NCBI RefSeq assembly: GCF_014763045.1
Contig: NZ_JACTAG010000001.1
Span: forward strand, 372,001-436,000
Source of the DNA: Sulfitobacter aestuariivivens
GTDB taxonomy: Bacteria > Pseudomonadota > Alphaproteobacteria > Rhodobacterales > Rhodobacteraceae
Length of the DNA stretch: 64,000 nucleotides
Direction of reading: 5' to 3'
Part shown: positions 34,648-44,174 of the stretch, in pieces
Numbering within the stretch: position 1 is the first letter of the stretch
Layout: every line of letters begins with the position of its first letter
Notes under the pieces: generated by a model
What the model was told of the DNA's origin: nothing
Seen by the model: the letters and a program-made list of their open reading frames with translations, nothing else
The model's database searches: none
Translations under genes and position numbers: made by a program

Positions 34648-35481
34648 TCAGTCCGCCGCTTCAAACGCTGCAAACGCATCCGCCCAATCCGGATGCCAGC
34701 GCGACAGGGGCGGACGGTTCTCCACAATATCCCCGGCTGACCACGCGACCCTTTTGCGATCGGTCACCTCATCCACCATGTTATCCGGGCACAGAACATA
34801 AAACTGGCCCTCACCAACCTTCTCAAACAGGTAATCAACCGTCTCTTCGCTGGTCCACGCGCCATCCGGCTTCTCCGGCATGAACCGCGCGACCATCCCC
34901 GTATAGGTAAACCCCGGCACAAACAGGTGCACCGCAATCTGCGCCCCGTCTTCGCGCAATTCATGGGCCAATTGCTCGCTCAACACTTTGACTGCGGCCT
35001 TTGAGGCATTGTAGCCCGGATTACCCGGCGGGCATGTGATCCCCTGTTTTGAACCGGTATTGATCACCACCGAAGCGTTTCCTGCCGCCTTCATGCGGGG
35101 CACAAAGGCCTGCACGCCGTTGAGGATCCCAAAAAAGTTTACCTCCATCATCTGTCGCCAGGTGTCGCCGATGTCCAACGTGCTGGACTGCAGGCCGATG
35201 CCCGCATTGTTCATCAGAACCGCGACCGGACCCAGCGCGAACGCTTTGTCGGCAAGCGCCCAAACCGCCGCTGGATCGGCAACATCTGTGGCGTGCGTGT
35301 GTACGTTGATTCCTGCCGCGCGCAATGCGTCTGCTGCCGCATCAAGCGCCGCGGCCGCGACATCCGCGATCAGGACAGTGAACCCCAATCCACCGAGGTG
35401 ATGCGCTGACGCAAGCCCCACGCCGCTGGCGCCGCCGGTGATGACCGCAACGCCCTTGTCCGCTTTGATTTGATCCCACAT
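34648..35481 (-). CDS. SDR-family oxidoreductase
   Basis: This 277-residue protein is a classical short-chain dehydrogenase: nucleotide motif TGGASGVG (about 16-23), NNAG (about 91-94), catalytic Ser in INTGSKQG and YNASK with Tyr and Lys. The Asp of IADVAAAAL suggests NAD preference. The C-terminus is longer than average (HPDWADAFAAFEAAD). Substrate unknown. The ATG at 35481 follows GGGAG. The gene sits alone between 5-FCL and the YmdB gene on the other strand. Confidence 0.9.
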   Translation of the reverse strand: MWDQIKADKGVAVITGGASGVGLASAHHLGGLGFTVLIADVAAAALDAAADALRAAGINVHTHATDVADPAAVWALADKAFALGPVAVLMNNAGIGLQSSTLDIGDTWRQMMEVNFFGILNGVQAFVPRMKAAGNASVVINTGSKQGITCPPGNPGYNASKAAVKVLSEQLAHELREDGAQIAVHLFVPGFTYTGMVARFMPEKPDGAWTSEETVDYLFEKVGEGQFYVLCPDNMVDEVTDRKRVAWSAGDIVENRPPLSRWHPDWADAFAAFEAAD

Positions 35482-35584
35482 GGTGCACTCCCTTCTGATC
35501 CCGCCACAGCCTGCGCTTTTGGCATTCAATTCACAAGCCATCCGCCCTTGCACTGCCGGGCCACTCGGCCTAACGCTTGGGCGC

Positions 35585-36397
35585 ATGAAAATACTCTTTC
35601 TCGGCGATGTCATGGGCCGTGCGGGGCGCCGTGCGATCACCGAAAACCTCGCAACACTGCGCAGCGACTGGAAGCTCGACTTCATCGTCGTGAATGGTGA
35701 AAATGCCAGCGCTGGTATGGGCCTGACCGGTGCACACGCCAAGACATTGCTGGACGCAGGCGCCGATTGCCTGACTCTGGGGGACCACGCCTTTGACCAA
35801 AAGGACATGCTCAGCTTCATCGAACAGGAACCGCGCATCATCCGGCCTCTGAACTTTTCCAAAAACGCTCCGGGCAGGGGGGCTCGACTATTTACCGCGC
35901 AAAACGGCAAGAAGGTGCTGGTCACTCAGGCACTGGGACAAGTGTTCATGAAGCGCCCCTTTGATGATCCATTTTCAGCCCTCGATCCGGTGCTCAAAGC
36001 CCACCCTTTAGGGGGAATGGCCCAGGCGGTGATCGTTGACATGCATTGCGAAGCCACGTCCGAGAAGATGGCCATGGGCCACTGGTGCGATGGTCGTGCC
36101 AGTCTTGTTGTGGGCACACATACCCACGTTCCCACAAGCGACGCCATGATCCTGCCCGGCGGAACGGCCTACCTTACCGACGCGGGCATGTGTGGTGATT
36201 ACATTTCGGTCATCGGCATGGAAAAGACAGAGCCGATGCGCCGTTTCATCACCGGCATGCCAAAGGAACGCTTTACCCCTGCCAACGGCGAGGCGACGGT
36301 GTCAGGCGTTTATATTGAAACCGACGATCGCACCGGTCGGGCGACGCGCGTTGTCCCCGTCCGGCAGGGCGGTGTCTTGCAGAGCGCCGCACCTTGA
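35585..36397 (+). CDS. ymdB: YmdB-type metallophosphoesterase (TIGR00282)
   Basis: This 270-residue protein has MKILFLGDVMGRAGRRAI with the first metal Asp, NGENASAGMG, LGDHAFDQ and GTHTHVPTSD with metal His residues, plus TDAGMCGDY. These are the sites of the YmdB/TIGR00282 group, which hydrolyses cyclic nucleotides or RNA ends and affects global RNA levels in Bacillus. The ATG at 35585 is close to the family N-terminus; the longer frame is not. It overlaps the following DMT transporter by four bases. Confidence 0.93.
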   Translation: MKILFLGDVMGRAGRRAITENLATLRSDWKLDFIVVNGENASAGMGLTGAHAKTLLDAGADCLTLGDHAFDQKDMLSFIEQEPRIIRPLNFSKNAPGRGARLFTAQNGKKVLVTQALGQVFMKRPFDDPFSALDPVLKAHPLGGMAQAVIVDMHCEATSEKMAMGHWCDGRASLVVGTHTHVPTSDAMILPGGTAYLTDAGMCGDYISVIGMEKTEPMRRFITGMPKERFTPANGEATVSGVYIETDDRTGRATRVVPVRQGGVLQSAAP

Positions 36398-37302
36398 GCG
36401 GACGCGATGTCCTTTTCTACACCGGCATCCTTGTCCTGATGGGCGCAGGCTGGGGCATGACCCAGCCGCTGACCAAGATCGCCGTCAGCACCGGTTACGG
36501 CCACTACGGACTGGTTTTCTGGCAACTGGTGCTGGGGGCGACCCTGATGGCGGCAATTTGCGGGATCAGGCGATTGGCCGTTCCCTTTACCGCGCCGGCA
36601 CTTCGCCTCTATCTGGTGATCGCCCTGACCGGCACCGTCTTTCCCAACACATTATCCTATCAGGCAGCGGTCCACCTCCCGGCAGGCATCATGTCTTTGT
36701 TGCTCAGTGTGATCCCCATGTTCGCCTTTGCCATTGCGTTGCTGATGGGCAATGACCGCTTTGCCCTGCGCCGCCTGATCGGGCTTATCGTGGGGCTGAT
36801 CGGCGTTCTTATGATCATCGCCCCTTCCGTCGATCTGGGGCAGCCCATCCCGGTGTTCTGGGCCGTGATCTATCTGATCACCGCACTGTTTTATGCCTTC
36901 GAAGGCAACTACGTGGCCAAGTTCGGCACGCAGGGGCTGGGACCGTTCCAAGTGATGCTGGGGTCTTCGCTGGTGGGCCTGGCAGTGATCACACCCTTCA
37001 TGATTGGCGCCGGCCACTACATCCATCCTGTCTGGCCCCTGCCACAGGCCCAGCAGGCGCTGGTGGGCGCCTCAGTCGTGCATGTTCTGGTCTATGCCAC
37101 ATACGTCTGGCTGGTCGGCCGCGCTGGCGCTGTCTTTACCGCGCAAGTGAGCTATCTGGTCACAGGCTTTGGTCTCCTGTGGGCCTGGCTACTCCTGAGC
37201 GAAGCCTATGCTGCCAGTCTCTGGCTGGCACTTGGGGCGATGTTCGTGGGAATGTATCTGGTGCAGCCAACACGGTCCAAGACGTCCACAGCGACGGCAT
37301 GA
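36394..37302 (+). CDS. EamA-type DMT transporter
   Basis: This 302-residue membrane protein has ten hydrophobic helices in two EamA repeats, with LRLYLVIALTGTVFPNTLSYQAAVHLPAG and VLLGLIG-like VGLIGVLMI in the first half and VTGFGLLWAWLLLSEAYA in the second. It exports or imports small metabolites; substrate unknown. The start is most likely TTG at 36394, overlapping the YmdB stop, because the only nearby ATG would remove half of helix one. No strong ribosome site is seen, in line with coupling. Confidence 0.85.
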   Translation: MSGRDVLFYTGILVLMGAGWGMTQPLTKIAVSTGYGHYGLVFWQLVLGATLMAAICGIRRLAVPFTAPALRLYLVIALTGTVFPNTLSYQAAVHLPAGIMSLLLSVIPMFAFAIALLMGNDRFALRRLIGLIVGLIGVLMIIAPSVDLGQPIPVFWAVIYLITALFYAFEGNYVAKFGTQGLGPFQVMLGSSLVGLAVITPFMIGAGHYIHPVWPLPQAQQALVGASVVHVLVYATYVWLVGRAGAVFTAQVSYLVTGFGLLWAWLLLSEAYAASLWLALGAMFVGMYLVQPTRSKTSTATA

Positions 37303-37363
37303 CCGCTTGCCGCAGCCCGGGACCTGAGACAGAATTGACCTATCCCGCCCGAAAAGGTGCACC

Positions 37364-39142
37364 ATGCTTGACTACCTCGATCTGACCGATACGACCCGCG
37401 CGCTGGTGACCCTGGGCGTGGTGGCGGTGATGTTTGCGCTCTTTGTACGCGAAAGCTACCCGACCGAGGTCGTCGCCCTGATGGGGGCGGCGCTGATGCT
37501 GGTGCTGGGCGTGCTGCCCTATGCGGACGCGCAGGCCGTGCTCAGCAATTCGGCCCCCTGGACCATCGCCGCGATGTTCATCGTGATGGGGGCGCTGGTG
37601 CGCACAGGCGCGCTGGATGTGCTTACACGTCTGGCCGAACGCTATGCGCGCACCAATCCGCGCTTGGCCGTGGTCGGCGTGATCCTGTCGGTGATGGGCG
37701 CAAGTGCCATTATGAACAACACACCGGTGGTCGTGGTGATGATCCCGGTTGTCGTGCAACTCAGCAAGACATTGGGAACAAAGGCTTCCAAGCTGTTGAT
37801 CCCGCTCAGCTATGCCGCGATTATGGGCGGCTCGCTGACACTGCTGGGGACCTCGACCAACCTGCTGGTGGATGGCGTGGCGCGCACGCAGGGCCTCGCA
37901 CCTTTCGGTATTTTTGAAATCCTGCCCGTCGGGCTTGTGGTCTGTGCCTGGGGGCTGACTTACATGGCGCTTTTTGCACCCAAACTCTTGCCCGAACGCG
38001 ACAGCATGGCCGGAATGCTGGGTGGCACAGGCAGCAAGAAAAAATTCTTCACCGAAACCGCCATTCCCGAAGGATCGAACCTGATCGGCGAACGGGCATC
38101 AGAGGTGCCGCTTTTCACGCGCGACGGTGTGCGGCTGGTAGACGTGGTGCGCGGCGACAGATCCCTGCGCCGTGCCCTAAAAGAGGTCGAGCTGAAACAG
38201 GGCGATCGCGTCATCCTGCGGACTGACATGGCGGAACTTCTGGGCCTGCAAAGCAGCAAGGACCTGCGCCCGGTCGATCAATTGTCATCGGTGGAAACCA
38301 CCACCGTCGAGGTCCTGATCACCCCCGCCTGCCGCATGGTCGGGCGCACACTGGGCGAGTTGCGCCTGCGCCGCCGATACGGTGTTTACGCACTGGCCGC
38401 GCACCGCCGCAACCAGAACATCAGCGGCCAGCTTGACGAACTCACGGTCAAGGTCGGCGATACGCTGCTGCTCGAAGGTGCGGCCGAAGACATCCAGCGC
38501 CTGGCAGCAGAGATGGACCTTGGCAATGTCAGCCACCCCTCGGACCGCGCCTACCGCCGCAGTCACGCCCCCATCGCGATCATCGCCCTGCTGGGCATCG
38601 TCACGCTTGCCGCCTTCAATGTCGCGCCCATTCTGATGTTGGCCGTGATTGCCGTGGCCCTTGTGCTGGTCACCGGCTGCATCGACGCGGAAGAGGCGTT
38701 CTCGTTTGTCGATGGCCGCCTGCTGGCCCTGATCTTTTCCATGCTCGCGGTCGGCGCCGCCTTGCAGGATTCCGGTGCCGTGGCTCTGATCGTTGACAGC
38801 ATCTCGCCCACGCTGGGTACGATGCCACCCACCGTCGTGATCTTCTGTGTGTTCCTGCTGACGACGATCTTCACTGAAATCGTTTCAAACAACGCCGTTG
38901 CGGTGATCATGACGCCCATCGCCATCAGCCTTGCCGCAGCCCTTGGCATGGATGCACGGCCCTTGGTGGTCGCCGTGATGATCGCTGCGTCCTGTGCCTT
39001 TGCCACGCCCATTGGCTACCAAACCAACACGCTTGTCTATGGCCCCGGCGGGTACAAATTCACCGACTTCATGAAAATCGGCATCCCTCTCAACCTTAGC
39101 ATGTCCCTGCTGGCCTCAGCCACAATTCCGTTCTTCTTCTAG
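37364..39142 (+). CDS. SLC13-family anion transporter with TrkA-C domains
   Basis: This 592-residue protein has two sets of membrane helices around two cytosolic TrkA-C domains (about 215-395). Transport motifs with the SNT signature are visible: IMNNTPVVVVMIP and GGSLTLLGTSTNLLVDG in the first half and FTEIVSNNAVAVIMTPIA, IGYQTNTLVYGPGGYKF in the second. The group carries sulfate, dicarboxylates or other anions with Na+. A paralogue lies at 40570-42342 on the opposite strand. The ATG at 37364 has AAAGGTGCACC upstream. Confidence 0.93.
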   Translation: MLDYLDLTDTTRALVTLGVVAVMFALFVRESYPTEVVALMGAALMLVLGVLPYADAQAVLSNSAPWTIAAMFIVMGALVRTGALDVLTRLAERYARTNPRLAVVGVILSVMGASAIMNNTPVVVVMIPVVVQLSKTLGTKASKLLIPLSYAAIMGGSLTLLGTSTNLLVDGVARTQGLAPFGIFEILPVGLVVCAWGLTYMALFAPKLLPERDSMAGMLGGTGSKKKFFTETAIPEGSNLIGERASEVPLFTRDGVRLVDVVRGDRSLRRALKEVELKQGDRVILRTDMAELLGLQSSKDLRPVDQLSSVETTTVEVLITPACRMVGRTLGELRLRRRYGVYALAAHRRNQNISGQLDELTVKVGDTLLLEGAAEDIQRLAAEMDLGNVSHPSDRAYRRSHAPIAIIALLGIVTLAAFNVAPILMLAVIAVALVLVTGCIDAEEAFSFVDGRLLALIFSMLAVGAALQDSGAVALIVDSISPTLGTMPPTVVIFCVFLLTTIFTEIVSNNAVAVIMTPIAISLAAALGMDARPLVVAVMIAASCAFATPIGYQTNTLVYGPGGYKFTDFMKIGIPLNLSMSLLASATIPFFF

Positions 39143-39238
39143 GCCCGGCACCGCAAAGGCACCAATCCCTTCATCTTTCCGATTAAACTCATCCAACCGT
39201 GGTTCCGCACGGTTTGCGCTGATCAGGCCAGACCAATT

Positions 39239-40096
39239 CTACCGACTGCGAAACCACGCAACAAAGGGCAGGGCCACAAAGTACATCGTGATCCCATAGA
39301 TCGCCGAAGGCAGCGCCATGGGTGAAAACCCCTCGGGCTGGCCTGTGATCAAAGCTGCCAGCGTGATCCCCAGGGTGGCATTCTGAATGCCCGTCTCGAC
39401 AGAGATCGTCTTGCGCGCCTGCCACGCCAGCCCGGCAAGAGCGGCCAGCACGAAACCGATGATCATCAGGCCTGCATTCAGGGTGATCAGGGCAGGACCC
39501 AGCAAGGGCAGGTTTTCGACGAAGGTCGACCAGTTCCCGGCCAGCGCTGCAATGACGATAACGACAAACAAGACCGTGGCGAGGGTGGACAACACCGGCT
39601 CGACCCGATCCGCAAAAACAGGCGCTAAATGCCGAATGGCCACGCCGATAAGGACTGGCAGCGTGGTGATCAGGAACATCGCAATCGCCAATGAGGTCAC
39701 GGAAACATCCGGTGCCGCATCCCCCATGAACCTACTCACCGCCCAGGCGGCAAGCACCGGCACCGTCAGGATGCTGAGCAGGGAAATCACCGCCGTCAGG
39801 GATACGGACAGGGCCACATCCCCCCGCGATAGCTTGGATATCATGTTTGACGTCACACCTCCGGGGCAAAAGCTGATCAGCATAAAGCCCACCGCCAGTT
39901 CACCCGGCAATCCAAACAGCGTCACAACCAGCAAGGCCGCCAGCGGCACCAGTACGACCTGACTGACTGCACCCACCGCAAAGGCACGCGGGTATCGCGC
40001 AACGCGTGCGAAATCGGCCCACGTCAGGCCGATGCCCAGGCTCAGCATGATAATTGCCAGCGACAGCGGCAGCACGACGTTGATCAGAAAATCCAT
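39239..40096 (-). CDS. BASS-family sodium symporter
   Basis: This 285-residue membrane protein has nine to ten helices and BASS motifs FCPGGVTSNMISKLSRGDVALSVSLTA (about 78-104), plus GIQNATLGITLAALI near the end, both parts of the crossing Na+/substrate region. Bile acid transporters of bacteria carry organic anions such as pantoate or keto acids. The substrate cannot be assigned. It is downstream of the potassium channel gene on the same strand, 42 bp apart, and may be in that transcript. 96 bp separate it from the convergent SLC13 gene. Confidence 0.92.
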   Translation of the reverse strand: MDFLINVVLPLSLAIIMLSLGIGLTWADFARVARYPRAFAVGAVSQVVLVPLAALLVVTLFGLPGELAVGFMLISFCPGGVTSNMISKLSRGDVALSVSLTAVISLLSILTVPVLAAWAVSRFMGDAAPDVSVTSLAIAMFLITTLPVLIGVAIRHLAPVFADRVEPVLSTLATVLFVVIVIAALAGNWSTFVENLPLLGPALITLNAGLMIIGFVLAALAGLAWQARKTISVETGIQNATLGITLAALITGQPEGFSPMALPSAIYGITMYFVALPFVAWFRSR

Positions 40097-40138
40097 GAAT
40101 CCCCCCGACTTTCAGGCACGCTAGTGGGGAAGGGCGCG

Positions 40139-40570
40139 CTAGTGCAAGCCTTTCGGCAGCACCCGCCCGATGATACCCACCAGATAAGCCGTGCTGACAC
40201 CAAAGATCAGCATCCCGTTCACGGACGCAAACGCCCCGAACAGCCGCAGATCTTCGCCCAGCACCAGATCGCCGTAGCCCAGCGTGGTGTAGTTCGACAG
40301 CGAGAAGTAAAGCGCCGGTTCCAGCCCCCGCATCGCCTCCAGCCACAGATAGGACACCGCCCAAAGCCAGACCTGAATCACATGACCCGTCAGCACGATC
40401 ACAAAGGCAAATCCGATGACCCTGGCCGCCCGCCGTCTGCTGAACCGCGCCCGCTGTGCCTCGGCGATCTTGTTGAGATAGGGCAGCGAAAAAATGATCA
40501 GGCCCAGATGGATCGCAGAACACAACGCCAGAATGATCGATCCGTAGGCGATTTGCTCCCAAAGCCCCAT
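40139..40570 (-). CDS. Two-helix potassium channel-like protein
   Basis: This 143-residue membrane protein has an N-terminal helix, a second at about 48-72, then a pore loop SLSNYTTLGYGDLVL holding the TxGYGD selectivity filter, and a final helix. It fits the Ion_trans_2 family and would need four subunits. Its start overlaps the stop of the SLC13 gene by one base (TGATG), so the channel and carrier are made together. No cytosolic regulatory domain is present. Confidence 0.88.
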   Translation of the reverse strand: MGLWEQIAYGSIILALCSAIHLGLIIFSLPYLNKIAEAQRARFSRRRAARVIGFAFVIVLTGHVIQVWLWAVSYLWLEAMRGLEPALYFSLSNYTTLGYGDLVLGEDLRLFGAFASVNGMLIFGVSTAYLVGIIGRVLPKGLH

Positions 40571-42342
40571 CAGAGCGGCCAGAAAACCAGAATGGCCGGG
40601 ATCGAAACCGCCACCACGATAATCTCAAGCGGCAGACCCATCCGCCAGTAATCCCCGAACTTGTAACCCCCCGGGCCAAGGATCAGCGTGTTGTTTTTGT
40701 GCCCGATCGGGGTAAGAAACGCGCTTGATGCCGCGACGGCCACAGCCATCAAAAAGGGATCCGGGTTCACATTCATCGTCTGCGCCATCTGAATGCCCAC
40801 AGGAGCGGCGACTATGGTCGTGGCCGTGTTGTTCAGCACATCCGACAGCGTCATTGTCACCACCATAAGCACTGTCAGCACGATCCACGGGGCCATCCCC
40901 TCGGTCAGCCCGACAAGCGCCCCGGCGATCAGTTCCGTCCCCCCCGAGGTCTCCAGCGCCGCCCCCAGCGGGATCATTGACCCCAGCAGGACCACCACAG
41001 GCCATTCGATGTGGGTATAGAGCTCTGACAGGGGAACGATCTTGGCCAGCACATAGGCCACGACTACGATTCCCAGTGCGATGGGCAGATAGATCAGTCC
41101 AACGGAGGCGGCCACAACAGCCGCGCCAAACAGACCAATGGCAAGCCAGACCTTCGAGTTCTCCGTCACCGCCAGACCCCGATCCGCAAGCGGGAGTACG
41201 CCAAGCCAATCCGTCACATGGCTGGCCGTGTCGCGCGGCACCAGCAACAATAGAATATCGCCTGCTTTCAATGGGGTCGTGCGCAGATGTGAGGTGATCT
41301 TGCGGCCCTGCCGCGAGATGCCCAGCAACACCGTACGCTGACGCCATGCCAGCCCGACTGTTTGCGCTGTGCGCCCATCCAGACGCGAACCATCCGGGAT
41401 GACAACTTCAATAATCTCAACGCCTTCGCCGCTGGCCTTGAGTTTCTCTTCGCGGTCGCTGTCTGATAGGGCCAGATCCAGGGTCGAGCGGAATTCATCC
41501 AGCGCATCCGGTGCCGCCTCCAGCACCAGCGCATCGCCCGCCTGCAGCGTCACGTTGCGCGCCGTCCCATACCGTCGCTTGCCGTCACGGATCAGCCCAA
41601 GGATCGCCACATCGGACTTCTCCGCCGCCTCGGTGAGTTCCGACAACCGTTTGCCAATGTGCTTACTATTTTCGGGCACCGTCAGCTCGGCAATATATTG
41701 CGAGATATCTTCGGTACTTATCACCGCATCTTCACGCGCCGGAATCAAACGCCAGCCAACCAACGCCACAAATGCCAGACCCGCAATGGCCGCCACGCCG
41801 CCCACAGGCGCGAAATCAAACATGCGAAACGGCTCACCCAGCGATTCCTGCCGGATCGAGGCGATGATGATGTTGGGCGGCGTTCCGATCAGCGTCACCA
41901 TGCCCCCCAGAATCGTCGCGAACGACAGCGGCATCAGGCTCAGCCCCGGTTGACGTCCTGCCTTGCGTGCCGTTTGGATATCCACCGGCATCAGCAATGC
42001 CAGCGCCGCGACATTGTTCATGAAGGCCGACAGAATGCCGCCCACGGCCCCCATCAATGTGATATGCGCCCCAAGCGAACGGGATGCATCCACCAGCGTG
42101 CGCGTGATCAGCAACACCGCCCCCGATCGTACCAGACCGGCTGAGACCACCAGCACCAGCGCCACCACCAGCGTGGCTGGGTGACCAAATCCGTCAAAGG
42201 CGTTCTTGCTGTCGACCACGCCCAGCAACACCCCCGCCATAAGGGCCGAAAAGGCGACGATGTCATAGCGGAACCGCCCCCACAGCAACAACCCAAAGAC
42301 CGCCGCAAAGAGAGAGAAAAGGATAATCTGATCAGTCGTCAC
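40570..42342 (-). CDS. SLC13-family anion transporter with TrkA-C domains (second copy)
   Basis: This 590-residue transporter is similar to the gene at 37364-39142: first-half motif FMNNVAALALLMPVD and GGMVTLIGTPPNIIIASIR, then two TrkA-C domains (about 205-375), then VLNNTATTIVAAPVGIQ and PIGHKNNTLILGPGGYKF. Substrate unknown, probably inorganic or organic anion. It is the first gene of a minus-strand set with the potassium channel and BASS symporter. The start at 42342 gives MTTDQIILFSLFAAVFGLLLWGR as helix one. No clear ribosome site was seen. Confidence 0.92.
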   Translation of the reverse strand: MTTDQIILFSLFAAVFGLLLWGRFRYDIVAFSALMAGVLLGVVDSKNAFDGFGHPATLVVALVLVVSAGLVRSGAVLLITRTLVDASRSLGAHITLMGAVGGILSAFMNNVAALALLMPVDIQTARKAGRQPGLSLMPLSFATILGGMVTLIGTPPNIIIASIRQESLGEPFRMFDFAPVGGVAAIAGLAFVALVGWRLIPAREDAVISTEDISQYIAELTVPENSKHIGKRLSELTEAAEKSDVAILGLIRDGKRRYGTARNVTLQAGDALVLEAAPDALDEFRSTLDLALSDSDREEKLKASGEGVEIIEVVIPDGSRLDGRTAQTVGLAWRQRTVLLGISRQGRKITSHLRTTPLKAGDILLLLVPRDTASHVTDWLGVLPLADRGLAVTENSKVWLAIGLFGAAVVAASVGLIYLPIALGIVVVAYVLAKIVPLSELYTHIEWPVVVLLGSMIPLGAALETSGGTELIAGALVGLTEGMAPWIVLTVLMVVTMTLSDVLNNTATTIVAAPVGIQMAQTMNVNPDPFLMAVAVAASSAFLTPIGHKNNTLILGPGGYKFGDYWRMGLPLEIIVVAVSIPAILVFWPL

Positions 42343-42416
42343 AAGGCCTGCTCCGCTTTTTGCCAGAGGTTAGGCCGGGCGGAGGGCAATGTCATGCCCT
42401 CCGTTTCGTCACGCGG

Positions 42417-43163
42417 TCAGAGGAATTCCGCCTCGTCCTCGCGCGGGGCGGCAGCCACGGCGACTGCATCCCCCAGCGACAGGCTGCGATCAAACAGGGC
42501 ACGACTGACCAGCGCGCCCGCCACGTGCGGCACGTATTTCAGCCGCGCCACGTCATCCAGCCCGCGAATGGTGCCGCGCGCGATGACGGGCGCCTCGGCC
42601 TCTGCCGCCAGTTGCGTGACCAGCGCAAGCGAGGCATCGCTGTCTTCAATGTCCGCGTCAATGTCCGTCACGATCACAGCCGCCAGCGGATCGCCATTGA
42701 AATGGCGGATAAAGGTATCGGGCTCGAACGCCGATTGCTGTTGCCAGCCGCCCGCCATGACCTTGCCCTGATAGACGTCCACCGCCAGGGCAATCCGGTC
42801 GGGCCACTGGGCGGCGGCCTGTTTGACAAGTTCAGGCTGATGCACGGCGGCAGAGCTAAGAACGATGCGGTCAGCCCCGGCATCAATCCAGTGACGGATG
42901 GCGTCCATGCTGTGCAGGCCGCCACCGAACTGTACCGGTAGCCCAGCGTTCTTGATGATGTCGGTGATCAACGCGCGATTGGTGTCAGGGCGTCCTGCCA
43001 CCGCGTCAAAGTCGGTCAGATGCAGGCGCTCTGCACCGGCTTCGGTCCAGGCCTTTGCACGCTTTATCGGATCCACATGCCAGATCTGCGGCTCATCCAG
43101 GCGACCCCGGTTCAGGCTGACGCAGCGACCGTTTTGAATTTCAATGGCAGGAATGACGAACAT
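42417..43163 (-). CDS. HisA-related TIM-barrel protein with altered catalytic site
   Basis: This 248-residue protein aligns along its whole length with HisA, the phosphoribosyl isomerase of histidine synthesis. Shared pieces are FVIPAIEIQNGRCVSL, VQFGGGLHSMDAIRHWIDAGADRIVLSSAAV and LAVDVYQGKVMAGGW. The first catalytic Asp (PAID in true HisA) is Glu here (PAIE). The phosphate-binding VGS is LSS, the TDISRDG region reads TDIDADIEDSD, and the SGGI element is RGTI. The second catalytic Asp (VDV) remains. It is unlikely to be the genome's histidine enzyme. Start at 43163 (MFVIPAIE) is preferred over 43193. Confidence 0.85.
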   Translation of the reverse strand: MFVIPAIEIQNGRCVSLNRGRLDEPQIWHVDPIKRAKAWTEAGAERLHLTDFDAVAGRPDTNRALITDIIKNAGLPVQFGGGLHSMDAIRHWIDAGADRIVLSSAAVHQPELVKQAAAQWPDRIALAVDVYQGKVMAGGWQQQSAFEPDTFIRHFNGDPLAAVIVTDIDADIEDSDASLALVTQLAAEAEAPVIARGTIRGLDDVARLKYVPHVAGALVSRALFDRSLSLGDAVAVAAAPREDEAEFL

Positions 43164-43330
43164 GGGCGGTGTCCTTTTGGCTGAAATGCCCACCTGCTAT
43201 TGCAGATTCGCCGCGCCCCCGGAGGTAGAAAAACGGCATTTCAGGACGCCATGGGGTCAACACGCGGGATTGCGCCTGCCCGCAGCCCTGTCTTATAGAG
43301 GCTCCCGCAGTCATCGCGCAGGAGACCACC

Positions 43331-44071
43331 ATGGCAGGCCATTCCAAATGGGCAAATATCCAGCACCGCAAAGGGCGGCAGGACAAGATCCGCGCCAAGA
43401 TATTCTCCAAGCTCAGCAAGGAAATCACCATCGCTGCCAAGATGGGCGACCCGGACCCGGACAAGAACCCGCGCCTGCGGCTCGCCGTCAAGGAAGCCAA
43501 GGGGCAGTCCATGCCCAAGGACAACATAGAACGCGCCATCAACAAGGCTACAGGCGGCGACAGCGAGGATTACGAGGAAATCCGCTACGAGGGATATGGC
43601 CCCAACGGGGTCGCGGTGATTGTCGAAGCGATGACCGACAACCGCAACCGCACCGCGTCAACCGTGCGCTCAACCTTTACCAAGAATGGCGGCAATCTGG
43701 GCGAAACGGGCAGCGTCGGTTTCATGTTCGAACGCAAGGGTGAGGTCACCTATCCGGCAGAGGTTGGCGATGCCGATACGGTCATGATGGCCGCGATCGA
43801 GGCCGGGGCAGAAGACGTCGAAAGCTCTGAGGATGGCCATACCATCTGGTCCGCCGATACGGACCTGAACGAGGTGTCCACCGCGCTTGAAGCTGAACTG
43901 GGCGAATCTGAGCACACCCGCCTCACTTGGCGCCCGACCACCACGACAGAAATGGATCTGGAAAGCATGCAAAAGCTGATGCGCCTGATCGAAGCTCTGG
44001 AAGACGACGACGACGTCCAGCGCGTCACCGCCAATTTCGAGGCCTCGGACGAGGTAATGGAACAGCTTTGA
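43331..44071 (+). CDS. yebC: YebC/PmpR-family (TACO1) DNA-binding regulator
   Basis: This 246-residue protein begins [32 protein letters not shown], the family signature, with [25 protein letters not shown] and the acidic C-terminal domain. Bacterial members regulate transcription or aid translation of difficult motifs. ATG at 43331 follows AGGAGACCACC. It is divergent from the HisA-like gene (167 bp between) and is followed by a hairpin. Confidence 0.96.
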   Translation: MAGHSKWANIQHRKGRQDKIRAKIFSKLSKEITIAAKMGDPDPDKNPRLRLAVKEAKGQSMPKDNIERAINKATGGDSEDYEEIRYEGYGPNGVAVIVEAMTDNRNRTASTVRSTFTKNGGNLGETGSVGFMFERKGEVTYPAEVGDADTVMMAAIEAGAEDVESSEDGHTIWSADTDLNEVSTALEAELGESEHTRLTWRPTTTTEMDLESMQKLMRLIEALEDDDDVQRVTANFEASDEVMEQL

Positions 44072-44118
44072 TTGACCGTGATCGAAAGCCTGTCCCGGCT
44101 TTCATAAGGCGCCTATAG

Positions 44119-44152
44119 AAAAGGCCCCCTGCGATCATCGCAGGCGGCCTTT
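44119..44152. terminator. Bidirectional hairpin between yebC and a small gene
   Basis: AAGGCC/GGCCTT and inner CCTGCGA/TCGCAGG form a stem with one C-C mismatch. On the minus strand it is followed by TTTTCT and on the plus by TTTAAC; it may end both convergent genes. Confidence 0.65.
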
Positions 44153-44174
44153 AACAAAAAAAACAGCGCCCAGT

